Part shown: one piece after another, positions 34,979-47,814 of the stretch
Position numbering within the stretch: position 1 is the stretch's first letter
Layout of the letters: each line of letters begins with the position of its first letter
Source: Dicyema japonicum
Taxonomy: Eukaryota; Dicyemida; Rhombozoa; Dicyemidae
Direction of reading: 5' to 3'
DNA length: 64,000 nt
Assembly: GCA_011109175.1 (NCBI GenBank)
Contig: RDEW01000009.1
Span: 1,554,315 to 1,618,314 of the forward strand
Translations under genes and position numbers: made by a program
Notes under the pieces: generated by a model
Databases searched by the model: none
What the model was told of the DNA's origin: nothing
The model's input: only the letters and a program-made list of their open reading frames with translations

Positions 34979-37281
34979 TCAAATATACATTTGAACCCAT
35001 TCCTTTTTGATGGCAGTCACATGACTACAAATAATAGAAAAAAATACCAAATGTAGCATTTCCCCTTACTTTCCAGAATTTCTTGAAACACCACTAAAGG
35101 AGTTCCACTCTTGTAGAGCACAGAAGAAGGGTGAATGTACACGCGTTGTCTGAAAGATATCTAGCAAATCATATAAATCATAAACAGTCTCATAAACGTC
35201 GTCAGCCTTATACTCCGCAATATTGCGAATAAGCCCAGGAATGAGACATTGCTTAACAGAATCGTAGTTTTTTCCACAGGAGACAATTTCTTGGATGGAA
35301 GCTTTAAGTAAATCCTTCAACTGAGCTTTAATAGCAGAAGCCATGGACATGTTAGACTTATTAATATAATTAGCTTTACACCACTCCTATCAAATCACAC
35401 AATAACCTACTCGCTTGTTTACAGCAGAGGCATATTCTCTAAAAACATTCAACGAGGAGATATGGTCACTATAGGGATCGAGGAACCGCTGGTGGACATT
35501 TGCAGCTTTCTCCCGCTACAAATAAAACACAAAAATACAACCTTATCAAACGGAATATATATGTAGGTATCCACTGTCATCATAGACACGACAGTCAGAA
35601 TCTCTTCACTGCAACAGAGACTGTGTGATTCAACAAGAATTCTTGCCAATCTCACGTCAACTGGCAATTCTATCATTCTCCTACCAATTTTAGTCAACTA
35701 CTAATTACATGCATAAATACCGCAAACTGGTTGCTTTCGTCACAGGTTATGGCCTTCAGCACTTTCAGTTCATCGATTGAATCCTTTATCGAATCAACAG
35801 AGGGTTTTTCGATAAAATCAAAGTTTTCAACGTTTTTCACGCCCACAGTCATTAAAAGGAGTAATGTGTCGCTAAGACGAGTCCTGTGGATCTCAGCGAT
35901 GTTATATTTTGACATATTCTTATACTCCTCTTCAGTATACACTCTGTAGCAAAACCCGGGACCTTCCCTTGCCGCTCTGCCCGCTCTCTGAACTGATTGA
36001 GCTCGAGAGACTGGACAAACGTTCATAACTTCCATCATTCTCTTGGGATCATATTTTCTAACAATTTCGACAAACACAAACTTTGTTTTGACCTTCCCCG
36101 AATCAACCACGTGGGTAATTCCAGTGATTGTCACGGATGTTTCCGCAATATTCGTAGAAATTACAATTTTCCTCACATTCTATCAAATATATACTAAAGT
36201 AACCTCCTTTGGTAGTTCAAAGGCCTCATTCTGAATCTCCAAAGGCTGAGCTCCATACAACGGCTTTACTGTCGCAGGAAATCTATAAACTGCTAATAAA
36301 CTTGCCAAATATACAGTCTGGTTTCTCACTAATGATCTTCCTAAGCAGCCTTACAGTCATGTATATCTCCTCCTGTCCAGTCAAGAACACCAGAATCCCC
36401 TCACTGATTAATAATAACCAAATGACACAACCCGACAGGTTTTTCCGCATGGAGTCGTAGTGTGGTGGCTATACAAGAGTCCACGTAACCAGGAATATCA
36501 GTATTTTTCGAGTGGAAGATCTTTATAAGCATAAATCTACTTTGAGAGGGTATTCTCGTCCAGCACACACAAGAACAGGACAGTTGTTGAAATAACTACT
36601 AAAAATATCAACATTCATAGTTGCTGACATTAAAATGATCTCAAATAATTACAATCAGTACCTTCAAGGGATTATTAGATTTGGCCCTTTGTCTTTGAGC
36701 ACGTTTTACTAAGCCGATAAGAGCATCCATTTGAACAGACCGTTCGTGGACCTCGTCAAGGATTATCACGTGATAACTATTTTAAGTAAAAGCAAAGACT
36801 CTGAGAGGATCTTGTTAAGGATGGCCTCTCTAAGAAGAATTCCATCAGTCATGTAAACAATTCCGGTATTTGAGGACTTCATCTCGTCAAACCTAACTTT
36901 GTAGCCGACCTAATACTGAGTCATAAAACAGACCAGGTCTCCCAGCTTTGATTTACACTCGTCAGCAACGTGGGCTGCTAGGGTAGTGGCTGCTATTCTC
37001 CGTGGTTGGACACAGCATACAGTCCTTTTCTCGACGGAAGCACAGGAGTAGACAATCTGACTATAAAAACATGGATACCTTTGGGATCTGAGTGGTCTTT
37101 CCACTGCCAGTGTCGCTGATTATAATGAAGGTACTGAATTTGTTAAAATAATAAATAATGTAGTCAAGTTCTTTGTGGGATTGGCAAATGTGGGTTGCAA
37201 TCTATAAAATATTTCAAATCAATTACGTAAATCGTAAAAGTATGTTTGAGGAGTCGAACTTTTAGTACTTCCGCAAAGCAT
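34979..37281 (-). CDS. DHX33: DHX33-like ATP-dependent RNA helicase (DEAH group)
   Basis: DHX33 acts in rRNA transcription and translation. Sixteen exons on the minus strand, introns 20-28 bp. Motif I SDTGSGKTTQIP; Ia QPRRIAATTLA; VGYKVRFDEM; motif II ILDEVHERS (DEVH instead of DEAH); motif III MSATMN; LVFLTGQEEI; motif V ISTNIAETSVTITG; motif VI QRAGRAARE (usually QR-GRAGR). The C-terminus has the DHX33-like SMASAIKAQLKDL and YIHPSSVLYKSG...VVFQEI blocks. After removing 358 nt of introns, 1945 nt remain, one more than 648 codons, so one extra base is present; it falls near 37167-37173, between LPIPQR and LDYII. The start at 37281 is the only ATG in the first exon. Expected product 647 aa (human 707). 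Confidence 0.88.
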
Positions 37282-37379
37282 AAAGAAAATGTGTACTGTT
37301 TGAGATAATTTAAATTTTGCTTTTTTAATTAAAATATTTTTTTTGTTAAAATAATTTAACAAAAAGTTTAAAACTTCGA

Positions 37380-39560
37380 TTACTTTCGAATAGTTGTTTT
37401 CCTTTGCTGCTTTCTAGACGACCAAAAGACCACCTCTTCTCTCTTCCGGGTCCGACTTCGAGTTCTACGTCACATCAATAACACCTGGCGAATTTTCTGG
37501 ATTGTCCGCTCTTGGCTTTGACTTTTTTGTTAGTCTAGGACTTGAGGTCTCTTTGATAGTTTTGACGGATAGTCTCTGCTAGCTAATATGGACTATCCTC
37601 CTGGGAATTTGAATGATATTACTGATGCTGAGCCACGAACATATGAAGCTCTCATATTCCACTCAGAAGAAGAGAGTGAACAGGTCATATAGAAGCCAAG
37701 TTACTAAATCGAAGAAACCGTTGAAGCAAATTACACCACTCGTCTACAGGTACGAAATAACAGGTTTGATTAAACGAGGAAAAAAATAATAATAATTTAT
37801 GGTTTTTGTCTAATAGATGACCGCTACTTTCCTGCAACAAAATCAATATATTTTAAGGTAAAACAAAAATATGGGTTGACCACAACAGACGACTCATGGG
37901 AAGCTGATGTCGATGTTGATACGATCGATAAAGGATATGTTATTGGAGGAAGATGTTTGCTCGAGAGTTGGAGCTGAGGGATTGAGGAAAAAAGACTCGG
38001 CTGTAGAACCTGAAAGTATGCTCGGGTATGAGTCAAAGAGGAGGCGAATTAATTGAGACGAACTCTATTAATCAATTAAGTTAATTCTTTCGAATAAATA
38101 TGGTTTTTTAAGCGAATAAACAATGACCTATAATTTGGATCGATAAGAGATAAAGAACGACGATTGCCTCAACTAACAGATTATTCGCCCATTAGAGTAT
38201 TGAATTATTAACTTGTCAATTATCCAAAATTTCCTCAAACTAAAATAAATAGCGGAATAAATTAAACCCACTTGGGTACGTAATATATAAATGCTAAAGT
38301 CCGCAAATAATTCTCTGAAATAATCTCATATTGATAATGGACAACAAACGGAGCGAATCCCTCATTTTATTGATTGATCCGGAGGGTTAACGATTGGGTC
38401 ATTTCCAGAATATATTCAAGATGAGAACAAGAGTCAATACCAATCTTCGACTGATTTTATGCTCATTCAACCGTATTTGAATGTTTATTCTCACGGAGGT
38501 AAAATCTTGTAAAATTTTGAGGTTTTGTGGACGAAAGTACGTCAGTTTTATATTTTTGGGAATGTTACCTCCCAAAATCAGGCACCAATAACTACACATT
38601 GATAATGAACGAACTTTACAAGTAACTTATTTACTCAAACCAAGATTGCTCATAGAAGTGATAGAGAAACAAGTCATGAAGAACATGATTCTTATTTATT
38701 GCCACTTTCCAGGGACATGGAAACACATTCCACCACTACACTGGCTCCGGAATACTCACGTGAAGCTCGGCAGAGAGTAAACGTGTTAATTAAATTGAAG
38801 TGTAAAGAAAAAGGTGACTGGGATTTACGTTGTCTACCCAAAGCTAATGAGCAGAATTTTGATTTCTGCATTCAAACTGTTCCTTAGGTTTGAGAAAAAC
38901 TGATTTTTAGCCCAAAGTTTTTTAAAAAAATCAGACTTGTAAACTCCCTTTCGAAATTGCATGACGTAATTGGGACTACTCACGTAGGAATTCCTGGAGT
39001 GATGGAACGCTTTTGTGACCTAGATAAGTGTTAATTGTACAACTGCACAATTAGATAATTTCATATTACAAACACAAAATTGGCAATAAATATGTTAATT
39101 TTAGTCATTAAGTGTTTCTTGCTTAAGGAATATATCAGAGTAGGTGTCGTTTTAGTCTTAAATTGTGAAACAAAATGTTTTCACTTCAGAAATAAAATTC
39201 GGTCACAAATGGTCATATTTTCTGAATTTTAGCTATTCTGTGCAAAATTTTTTGGATCCAAAGCAGTAAAAAGTTTATTATATTCATATAATCTTCAAAT
39301 AATTATTTTCATATAAAGGATAGCGAGACGACTTGATATTTCGTTTATTCTCCTTAAAACATAAATTTATTGACGTCATCATAAATCGTCATCATAATTT
39401 CTTATTATTCATCAGGAAATTGAGGACCCTACAGTGTACCGTGAGTCATTTTAATGGTCCTCAATTTAACGAAATATTAAAAACGGAAACTGGAAATGTC
39501 TTATAAAAATTCTTAATACTCAATTCTTATCTAGGTTTCATTGTAGGGCTCTGACTCGAT
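37380..39560 (+). mobile_element. Degenerate LTR retrotransposon (integrase remains)
   Basis: 37420-37570 resembles the LTR-like repeat at 2361-2640. Downstream, KLHDVIGTTHVGIPGVMER near 38955-39020 looks like the integrase zinc-binding segment (H...H-G), and HFNGPQFNEIL near 39450-39480 resembles the integrase core DNGPQF block. Between them all frames are broken. Class (Ty3 or BEL) is not decided. Confidence 0.5.
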
Positions 39561-39792
39561 GTTTAACGTTTGCGTAAAAATGTCATCATTTTTGGAATCT
39601 TTCTCGAACTGGTTCCTGAATCGTCATTATTATTTGGCTTACTTAACAATAAACGTAGCTGTCATTACTAATTTATCTAAATAATAGTCGATTGATTTGA
39701 ATATCATCAAACGAATTAAACACGAATATTAATATTAAAAATACAAAATTAATTACATAAATTTGAAATCGATTTAAAATCTGATTTCTTCT

Positions 39793-42700
39793 ATGTCTGG
39801 CAGATTACCACCGGCAGAATTAATAACAGTTCCAACTCCTGTTCCTGCCTACAGTCAGGACCTTCAAACAGTGTGTCTCCTACTGACTTACCCATAGATT
39901 GAGCACTCAGACTCAAACTCTGAACTTAAGAAAATTGCCTTATGTCTTACTCCCGGCCAAATACGGCAAATTAATAACCAGATAAAAGCTTTCAACTACA
40001 TAAAGAATAATGAACCAATTCCACCAGATTTGATGGCTTATTTGGGGGGAATTGAAATTGTGAGGAAAGAGAGGGACGAGATGTTTGTTTTGGTAATGAT
40101 TTTAGTGTAAATAAACAACTGGCTCGCAGAAGTGACGAACTTAGAAAAGTCATCGAGACTCTTAGCGGGGATTCTCTCCTTAAGTCCAAAATTGAACTAA
40201 AAGGGATTACGCTGGTCGACTTCCAGCGAGAACTGAGGGCAGAGATCACTCGTGGGATGACGATGGGGGTCCTTGAGGTGAGTAGACGAGTGAAGCGGGT
40301 GACCCTGAGTGAGGGACGTGTTGGAGAGCGATTGGAACGAGAAGGACGAATCCAGAGTGAAAGATTACGTTTGGAAGAGCACAACCAGTGGTTGTTGACG
40401 GTGCATGGCCGTCTGAGAGAGGTGAGGGAGGACGGGAAGAAGAAGCTGACCAAACTTGCCAAAATAAATAAGGGGATTTTCAACTATCATGCCACTAACG
40501 AACGGGAACAGAAAAAGGAGCAGGAAAGAGTTCGAAGAGAGCGAATCCGACGACTGATGGTAGAGTTCTTCCTTTATTTCTAGGCAGAAGATGAGGTCGG
40601 GTACAGGAAGCTGTTGGATCAGAACAAGGACAAGCGACTGACCTACCTGTTACAACAAACGGACCAGTACATCGCTGAACTGGCCAAACTGCTTGGTGGT
40701 AATCCTTGATTTGTTTATTTAGGCGAAAATGAGGCAAATAAGGTCATTTTTTTATTTTAGCGGCAGTTGTGCAGAGATGACGAATACGGGGGATCCAAGC
40801 TTAATTACTATTCGTTGGCCCACTCATATGTCGAAAAGATTGAGAAACAACCAACTCTTGGGGGAACTTTGAAGATATACCAAATACAGGGACTTGAGTG
40901 GATGGTTTCCCTGTACAACAACAATTTGAACGGGATCTTGGCTGACGAGATGGGCTTGGGAAAGACCATCCAGACCATTGCTCTCCTGGCCTACCTCTAC
41001 CAAATGAAGAACATCCCAGGACCTCATCTCATCGTGGTCCCTCTTTCGTAATTTTGGCTGAGACCTTAGGACGCTATCTAATTGGGCCAACGAGTTCTCC
41101 CGTTGGGCGCCCAACATGGTTGTCCTGGCCTATAAGGGACCCCCTCAGGAACGAAAGGCAGTAGCCCAAAAGATGAGGATGTCTGTATTTAATGTCCTGA
41201 TAACGACATATGACTACATAATAAAGGACAGGACCACGCTGTCTAAGATCAGATGGGTCTACCTTATTGTGGACGAAGGACATCGAATGAAGAACCATAA
41301 CTGCAAGCTCACACAAATCCTCACTAGCAAATACCACGTTCCTCATAGACTTCTCCTTACTGGGACTCCACTGCAGGTAGTCTCACTGATCACACAGAAT
41401 CGTCTCCCTGAGCTGTGGTCTCTTCTTAACTTCATCCTTCCAAATATCTTCAAGTCCTGTGCTAATTTTGAGCAGTGGTTTAACGCACCTTTCGCCAGTA
41501 CAAATGAGAAGGTCGGATATGATTTATTCCAGGTGGAACTGGACCAGGAGGAGTCATTGCTTGTGATACGTCGTCTTCATTTGGTTCTCCGTCCGTTTCT
41601 TTTGAGGAGACTGAAAAAGGAAGTGGAAGGTCAACTTCCGGAGAAAGTTTCAGTTTAGGGAGGAATTTAGGTCGAATATGTAATTAAGTGTCCAATGTCG
41701 TGCCTTCAGAGGCTGATGTACAACCACATGCAAAAGAATGGGGTCATCCTGACCATTGATGAGAAGAATAAGGTGGTTGGACGTAACCTTTCCAACACAC
41801 TGATGCAGTTGCGGAAGATTTGCAACCATCCTTTTTTGTTTGATTCTATTGAGAAGAACCTAGCTCAAAAATTCGGTTTTGTCGATGATGTGATCCACGG
41901 GTAAGCCCATTTTACTGATAAAGTCCTCTAATCTTCCGTGTTTCCGGGAAATTTGAGATCCTGGACCGAATTCTTCCTAAACTGAGGGACACTGGCCATA
42001 AATGCCTTGTCTTCTGCCAAATGACTTTACTGATGAACATTCTGGAGGATTACTTCAACTATAGAAGTAGTCTGATACTTATTATAGATTTTTCCCACCT
42101 TCGATTGGACGGGACCACTAAAGCTGAGGACAGGGAGTTTCTGCTGTCTCAGTTTAATGATCCGAACTTGAACACATTTATATTCCTCTTGAGCACACGT
42201 GCCGGCGGATTGGGACTTAATTTGCAGACGGCTGATACTGTTATTATTTTTGACTCGGATTGGAATCCTCATCAAGATCTCCAAGCGGAGGATCGAGCTC
42301 ATAGAATCGGACAGAAGCGGCAGGTTCGTGTCCTGAGATTGGTCACCGTAAATTCCGTGGAAGAACGGATCCTTTCCGCAGCGAAGAACAAACTTAACAT
42401 GGACGACAAGGTCATTCGGGCTGGTATGTTCAATCAAAAGTCTACTTCGGATGAACGTAAACAGTTTTTGCAGTCCTTGTTGGACCAAGACGAAGACGAA
42501 CTTGAGGACGCCGACCTTCTCCATGACGACGAAGCCCTAAATAACATGCTAATGCGGTCGGATGAGGAATACGTCATATTCACCAAAATGGATGAAGACC
42601 GAGCTATCGCGGACAAGCAGGCGAACTTGACGAATCGATTAATCACAGAGGAGGAGTTGCCAAAGTGGTTGGTGGAGGCTGGAAATGTGAGTGTTGTGTA

Positions 42701-43279
42701 TTATAAAGATGGATGAGGTTGAGGTGGAGACCATATGCTCGGGACTGAGACAACGGAAGGAAGTGGTTGAATTTGGCAGTGACTGGACCCCATCTTTGAG
42801 GTCACGGAAACGCAGACTGATGGACGATGACGAGGACTCCTCTAGTTTATCGGAGATGGAAGTGAGATCTCGGCCTAAGAGGTCTGCCAGTCAGCAATCT
42901 AAGACTAACCACTATGAAGTTATAAATCAGTTATTGGATTTTCTGACTGATTACGCCGACGAGTTGAGCTGTTTTGTTATATAGGGATGGCCGCCCCCTG
43001 ATTGACCCCTTCTATGAGCTCCCTACGAGGAAGGAACTGCCAGACTATTATGACATTATAAAAAAGCCGGTTGATGTCAAGAGGATTAAAGTTTGGTGGG
43101 TTTTCATTGCAGAGTCGGATAAAACTTAAAAAATATGTGACATTTCTGAGTTCTGTGATGACGTCATTCTTATGTTTAAGAATGCACAGCTGTACAATGT
43201 TGAGGAATCTTTGATTTATGAGGATTCAGTTGCACTAATGAATGCGTTTATGCAGAAGAAACGAGAACTTGTGATTTAA
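39793..43279 (+). CDS. SMARCA4: SWI/SNF chromatin-remodelling ATPase, BRG1/Brahma type
   Basis: Nuclear ATPase that moves nucleosomes in BAF complexes. Fifteen exons, introns 18-27 bp (one is GTCATTTTTTTATTTTAG). Domains in order: QLQ ([13 protein letters not shown]); HSA, ending [19 protein letters not shown]2 ATPase with [17 protein letters not shown], Walker [18 protein letters not shown] and LLLTGTPLQ; helicase C with [19 protein letters not shown] and RAHRIGQ; SnAC ([17 protein letters not shown]); an acidic/basic linker; bromodomain with [23 protein letters not shown] and NAQLYN. The BRK domain and the long N-terminal proline-rich part of vertebrate BRG1 are absent. Exons sum to 3173 nt, one short of 1058 codons; the break is near 43131-43140 within the bromodomain. 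Expected product 1057 aa (human 1647). Confidence 0.94.
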
Positions 43280-43799
43280 TGTGAGGGTCTTTTTAGATTA
43301 ATTTTTGGTTTCTTTTTGTCTCTTAGTAGTTTTTTAAACTCTGTCATTTTTGCTTTTATCTATTGGCTCTACGGCTAAAGGAATTACTTCATGGAAGGAT
43401 GATATGATCGACTACCATTCTGGAAACGGGAATCTGAAATTACTAATCTCACTGAATTGTCTGTTAGGCTTAGGTGTTCGAGCTGTGGTATTAGTCTTCT
43501 TAGACTATTCGATACATTATTAGATTTTCTCCCATAGTGCAGTCGTCCACACGTTTAACGGAATAGAAACACGGCTGATTCCAATGCTGAACGGAGCAGA
43601 CCCCAAAGGGTCTCCTTGCTGGACTCGTATAAATGAGGGAATTATGAATTTACCACGTGCCAGACTTAACTTTTCCGTAGGAGGAATACACTCTCATACT
43701 CCCTTACCGGAATCGAACTCTCTCCGATCTAACCACATTAAACCACCACCTCATCGTCAACAATTGATGCCGAGGACCCATAGGAAATATACACTCATA
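43280..43799. other. Intergenic DNA, no recognised gene
   Basis: A 77-codon plus-strand frame (43584-43817) overlaps the start of the MITE and has no known relatives. Otherwise nothing is recognised. Confidence 0.4.
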
Positions 43800-44249
43800 T
43801 ACAGTTTCGGTCAATGAAAATTGCTCGTCAATATTTTCATGCTTTTTATTTGAAATTTAATAAAATCAAAATCTTTGAGCTCATTTTTAGTCTAATTTAT
43901 TAATTTTATTTTTTTAAATTAAATATTCGCTTTATTTAACGAATTTAAAGCAAAATTAAAAATTACTCGGACAAAATAAATTGCTCAAATTATAAATTAA
44001 CTAAAGAATCCATATTTAATACGGTATATGTCCTTCTTTAGCCTTTCTTTCATTGACATGACTAATTTTTTACAAAAATTTTATGGAATTGAAATCTAAT
44101 AAATGTTTTTTTCCAGAAACCGTCAGAAACCGCACATAACCTCCATTTAGAATTCACGACTAAAGTGAGCAATTTTTTGTGTCACGCTATTAATTTTCAA
44201 ATAAAAAGCATGAAAATATTGATGAGCAATTTTATTGACCGGAACTGTA
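43800..44249. mobile_element. MITE with about 50-bp terminal inverted repeats and TA duplication
   Basis: CAGTTTCGGTCAATGAAAAT starts at 43802 and CAGTTCCGGTCAATAAAATT is the reversed right end at 44247. The inverted similarity extends about 50 bp (ATATTTTCATGC-TTTTTATTT). TA lies at 43800-43801 and 44248-44249. The 446-bp element has no transposase, so it is a non-autonomous Tc1/mariner- or pogo-type element. Confidence 0.85.
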
Positions 44250-44844
44250 TTGATAGGAAGTGCGTGAAGCAATCCTCCACGATTACATCGCGGCGTTTGG
44301 CGTTAATCTTGAGGATAATATACGGGATACTCTTGTAGTGTTGTGCATAAGTCCGCAGAGAACATAATATGGCTAATCCTTTGAAAAACTTAGAAAACAA
44401 AAAATATTCATCTACTTTCTACTGCTCGATATCCACGACATTCTGTCTAATCTTGTCTCACTGAGAATCTCATGTTTTGCAATTATTCCAGATTTGAATT
44501 TTTACCACAACCTCAAATTGAACATACAACTATGATCTCTTTGATTCGATTTATCTTTGTAGGTTTCAAAGTACTCTGAAAACATCGACTTACTTTTTTT
44601 CTTGGACTGAACATCATGAAAGTCTATAACTCACTTCCAATGACATACAAGAATATCAGACATACAGAAATTAACCAAAAATTGAATCTATGGATTGATT
44701 ACCTTATCAGACGCAGAGGCCATGTAAGTTGGGTCTTCAAAATTAAGATCTCTTTTTTTCCCAGATCCGATTCCCTAAAAATTTCCGCTTAAATTTATTT
44801 ATATATGACGTGCCTTGCCCAGAGGTAAGTCATTTTGCAATTCT

Positions 44845-45305
44845 TACACTCAATCCCATAAATGATGACCCAATTCCCATAAATGATGTCCAAGTTATAT
44901 ATATAATACACAAGTAAATCTATATTTTAATTTCCCCTATTATGGTATCAACTAATACAGATATGAGAAGTCGCAAGGTTTTTATGAACGAAAGTCTATT
45001 TAATCAAATTAAAAGACTTTACAAAGTTAAAACAAAAGAAGAGTTGATTGAGATCACCTCGTTCAGTAAAAAGAGTGTGATGAAATTAAAGACTTCTTTA
45101 TTAGGAAAAGTGTTACAAATGTTTATTTACCCCCTTATTCACCTGACCTAAACCAAATTGAAAACTTTTTTTTGTGTTAAATCTCGTCTAAATGTAATTA
45201 GACCAAGAGCAACTGTAAGAGGAGAATTGCTAACAAATATCGGATTTGTTATGAGTAATCTCGAAACCGAGAATTTGTCCTCATATTACAACAGTTTTTG
45301 AGAAA
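44845..45305 (+). mobile_element. Tc1/IS630-like transposase fragment with a terminal repeat
   Basis: Starts with the CACTCAATCCCATAAATG double repeat also found at 4320. A 69-codon frame (44942-45151) begins with a helix-turn-helix-like part (NQIKRLYKVKTKEELIEITS) and jumps, through a large internal deletion, to FIYPLIHLT, followed in another frame by SPDLNQIENFF, the IS630/Tc1 catalytic block. No right terminal repeat was found. Confidence 0.6.
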
Positions 45306-45329
45306 GGGTAAATGGAATTAATAACAGAT

Positions 45330-45500
45330 TAATTGAGTAGTGTGATCTAAGGACTGGTAGCTTTATGGGTGAGATCTGTTTGTCGAGACTATATCTGAAA
45401 ACTTCATCTTGCGGATTCGAACCCACGACCTACAGATGCATTGTCATCGTTACATTAGCTGAATGAATGCTTCCGTCGGTCCCCGTTGTGAGACATCTTA
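45330..45500 (-). repeat. tRNA-derived SINE (SINE-III)
   Basis: The minus strand holds TTCAGCTAATGTAACGATGA (A box region) and GGTCGTGGGTTCGAATCC (good B box) 22 bp on, then a body with GTCTCGACAAACAGATC shared with 8270-8530. Confidence 0.6.
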
Positions 45501-45834
45501 AATTCTACTTTAACAAATATAAAAGTATCCTTATTATCTAATATGAGTATTTACTGATGTTTGCAAGTTTATATGTCATTTATTGTGTCTTAAAAGTGTC
45601 TAGTAACACGGGTGACACTTGAAATGTTATCCATATACAAAACAGAAGAGTACTTCCACCCGAAACATCCACAAGTATAATTTATGAAAACCTTCCACAA
45701 ATGATCGATTGGAATGCGAAAGGTCAAATGATCTCCTATCGTCTCCGAAACAAGTAGATCGCTTGACGCCAGGCTATTAACACAAAGAACACTGAAGATA
45801 ATCATTAATAAATAATAACAATACAATCGCAAAA

Positions 45835-45975
45835 TGCATCGCCCGGGACGAGAATATCCCCAGGAGGATGGGGTCTATCGGACCTTTTTCGGTGGGCATT
45901 AGGTGCCTCCTAGGCATTTCCAAATCTTTTTGAATTAGTAGACCACATAACGCCACGCTAAAGATAATCAATTTT
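45835..45975 (-). repeat. SINE-II-like fragment
   Basis: The minus strand has GCGTGGCGTTATGTGGTC at its head and AGGAGGCACCTAATGCCC, similar to SINE-II (GCGTGGCGCCATG, GAGACGCCCAAGGCC), but diverged. Confidence 0.4.
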
Positions 45976-46596
45976 TATTTATTTTTAAAAAATAATAGCC
46001 ACGATGTTAGTTGGTTAAGTATCCCCGAAATCACTAACTTGCATGAGACCAGCGGCTATTATTTAGGATACAACAAATGCCGGTCGATCTCATAGATCGG
46101 TCAGCCTTAGCATTTAAGTCGAATAGTTAATAATGCAGGAAATTCAAAACGGTGATTTTCTGTCAACTAGGAGAGGTTGCAAAAGGAACAACCACAATGT
46201 TAATCGATCAAGTAAATAAAACTTTTGACAAATAAAAAAAAATTTTTTGTTTTTAATAAAAAAAAAATAAAAAATAAGTTCCTATTAGTATTAATAAGGT
46301 TGATTTTATTATTTTGTCAATAAAATACGTAGGCTTTATTTGTCGACTTGAGGAGATGGTTGGGATATAATGTAATATAAACGATAGGAGTGAATGGAAT
46401 TTCGAATGAGCAAGCACCGTCTAACAAAAAAATTTGCAAAACAACAATGTAAGAAAAATCATATTTGAGATTCAAAAAAAATTTTAAAATATCGAAATAA
46501 ATATAAATTTAACATTTTGTTTAATAGAAGGATGTTTCAGCGAATGTGTGGAAGAGACCAAGTTAAATGATTAAATAATTTAAAATTAATGACACT
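45976..46596. other. AT-rich intergenic DNA
   Basis: Long A/T runs (for example around 46230-46275) and no recognised coding, SINE or transposon block. Confidence 0.5.
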
Positions 46597-46668
46597 GCTC
46601 CTGTGGCCCAGTGGATAAGGCGTGTGCCTCCTAAGTACAAGATCGCGGGTTCGACTCCCGCCAGGAGC
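46597..46668 (+). tRNA. tRNA-Arg (anticodon CCT)
   Basis: 72-nt cloverleaf: acceptor GCTCCTG / CAGGAGC, D arm GGCCCAGTGGATAAGG, anticodon stem TGTGC/GTACA with loop CTCCTAA (anticodon CCT), T arm GCGGGTTCGACTCCCGC. No intron. It reads AGG arginine codons. Confidence 0.94.
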
Positions 46669-46674
46669 TTTTTT
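46669..46674 (+). terminator. Pol III terminator of tRNA-Arg
   Basis: Six T residues follow the tRNA directly. Confidence 0.75.
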
Positions 46675-47814
46675 ATATCGATTTAGGTTTTGTTGAATTT
46701 TCTGCATATTTTTTATTTACATTAATTGTCATAATTTAATATGACCATTTTTGTCTATTGATCACTTCTTTGCATTCTGAAAAAGGACTTGATATATTTT
46801 AGACATGAAATCATCCAAAATACTTTTCCTTCCATTATTTAGACAATAGCAGAGTTTAGACTGCGAACCTTCTTAAATTGATTACTTTTTATTAAAAACA
46901 ATTCATTATTTCCTTTGGAGTATTGTATGTCTGACAAATCTCGTGGTATTCCTACTGGATGAACAAATTCATTCCACGGACTGCAAGTAAATGTCAGAAC
47001 TAGTTAACATGTGACCTAGACACGTCCCAGGAAAGACCCCAATATGGCTCGGAGTTCTTTCTTTCAACACACACAAACATGTGATGGACGAAAAGCACCC
47101 AGTAACAAACTCCTTGCTTAGGTTAAAATTGCCCATATCTCACTGCATGGAAGAGTAATTTGGACTTTTCTAGTTAACTGTCTTAAGTTTCGAAATTTTG
47201 AAGGATGATTCTCCAAGTTCTTTCAATTTTTGGTTGAGGAAAAGTTTTTAACTTCGGGTTTTCGATGTCATCTCAGTCCATCAGTATATCCATCAATCAC
47301 AGAAGAGTCCTGTGCCTCGGCGGCATCAAATATGATCATTTGGTCTTACCTACTTGACTAGATCAGAAGTTCCCACCAATATGTTTCTGGATGGACTAGT
47401 CTGCTTTGAGAGATTCTTCCAAATTTCTTCAATTTTGTACTGGTAAGGATTCGAACTCAATTTCTTCGTCTTCTAAAACTTCCTTTTTCAGTACTTCAGA
47501 TATTTTCCTAGTCCATAACTTTGTCCTTGCTCATGGGAAGGAAAAAGACAAGGGTTTCCATGACCAGAGGTACGTGCCACCTAAATATTCTTAGCAACTA
47601 CGTGTCTCCTACACTTTTGATCGTCCACTTTAATAAGTTCCATGCATCTGAAGGTGGCAAGTTAGTCGATATTCCCTCGAGCTCTTTGTCACAGTTTTAA
47701 AATGAGCGGTCCATCCTTAATATCTGTCTCGCATTTAATTTCTGTGTAGAGACAAGCGTAAATACTTTCGGTAAACGATGGGGTCTCTCGATGAGCACAG
47801 AATAGCAAGGAAGA
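46675..47814 (-). other. Possible decayed gene, not recognised
   Basis: One minus-strand frame between about 47540 and 47140 carries acidic and lysine-rich pieces (SEVLKKEVLEDEEIEFESLP, then KLKTFPQPKIERTWRI), broken by several stops that short introns do not remove. It could be a dead gene or chance. No family is assigned. Confidence 0.25.

Noticed and set aside
42027-42524. 165-codon open frame on the minus strand
   Set aside because: It is the antisense shadow of the helicase-C exon of the BRG1-like gene, which has strong conserved motifs on the plus strand.
43584-43817. A 77-codon gene after the BRG1-like locus
   Set aside because: It runs into the MITE terminal repeat and shows no homology.
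45410-45470. An additional functional tRNA gene on the minus strand
   Set aside because: It has a good B box, but no acceptor or anticodon stems that pair; a related copy lies at 8440, so it is a tRNA-derived SINE.
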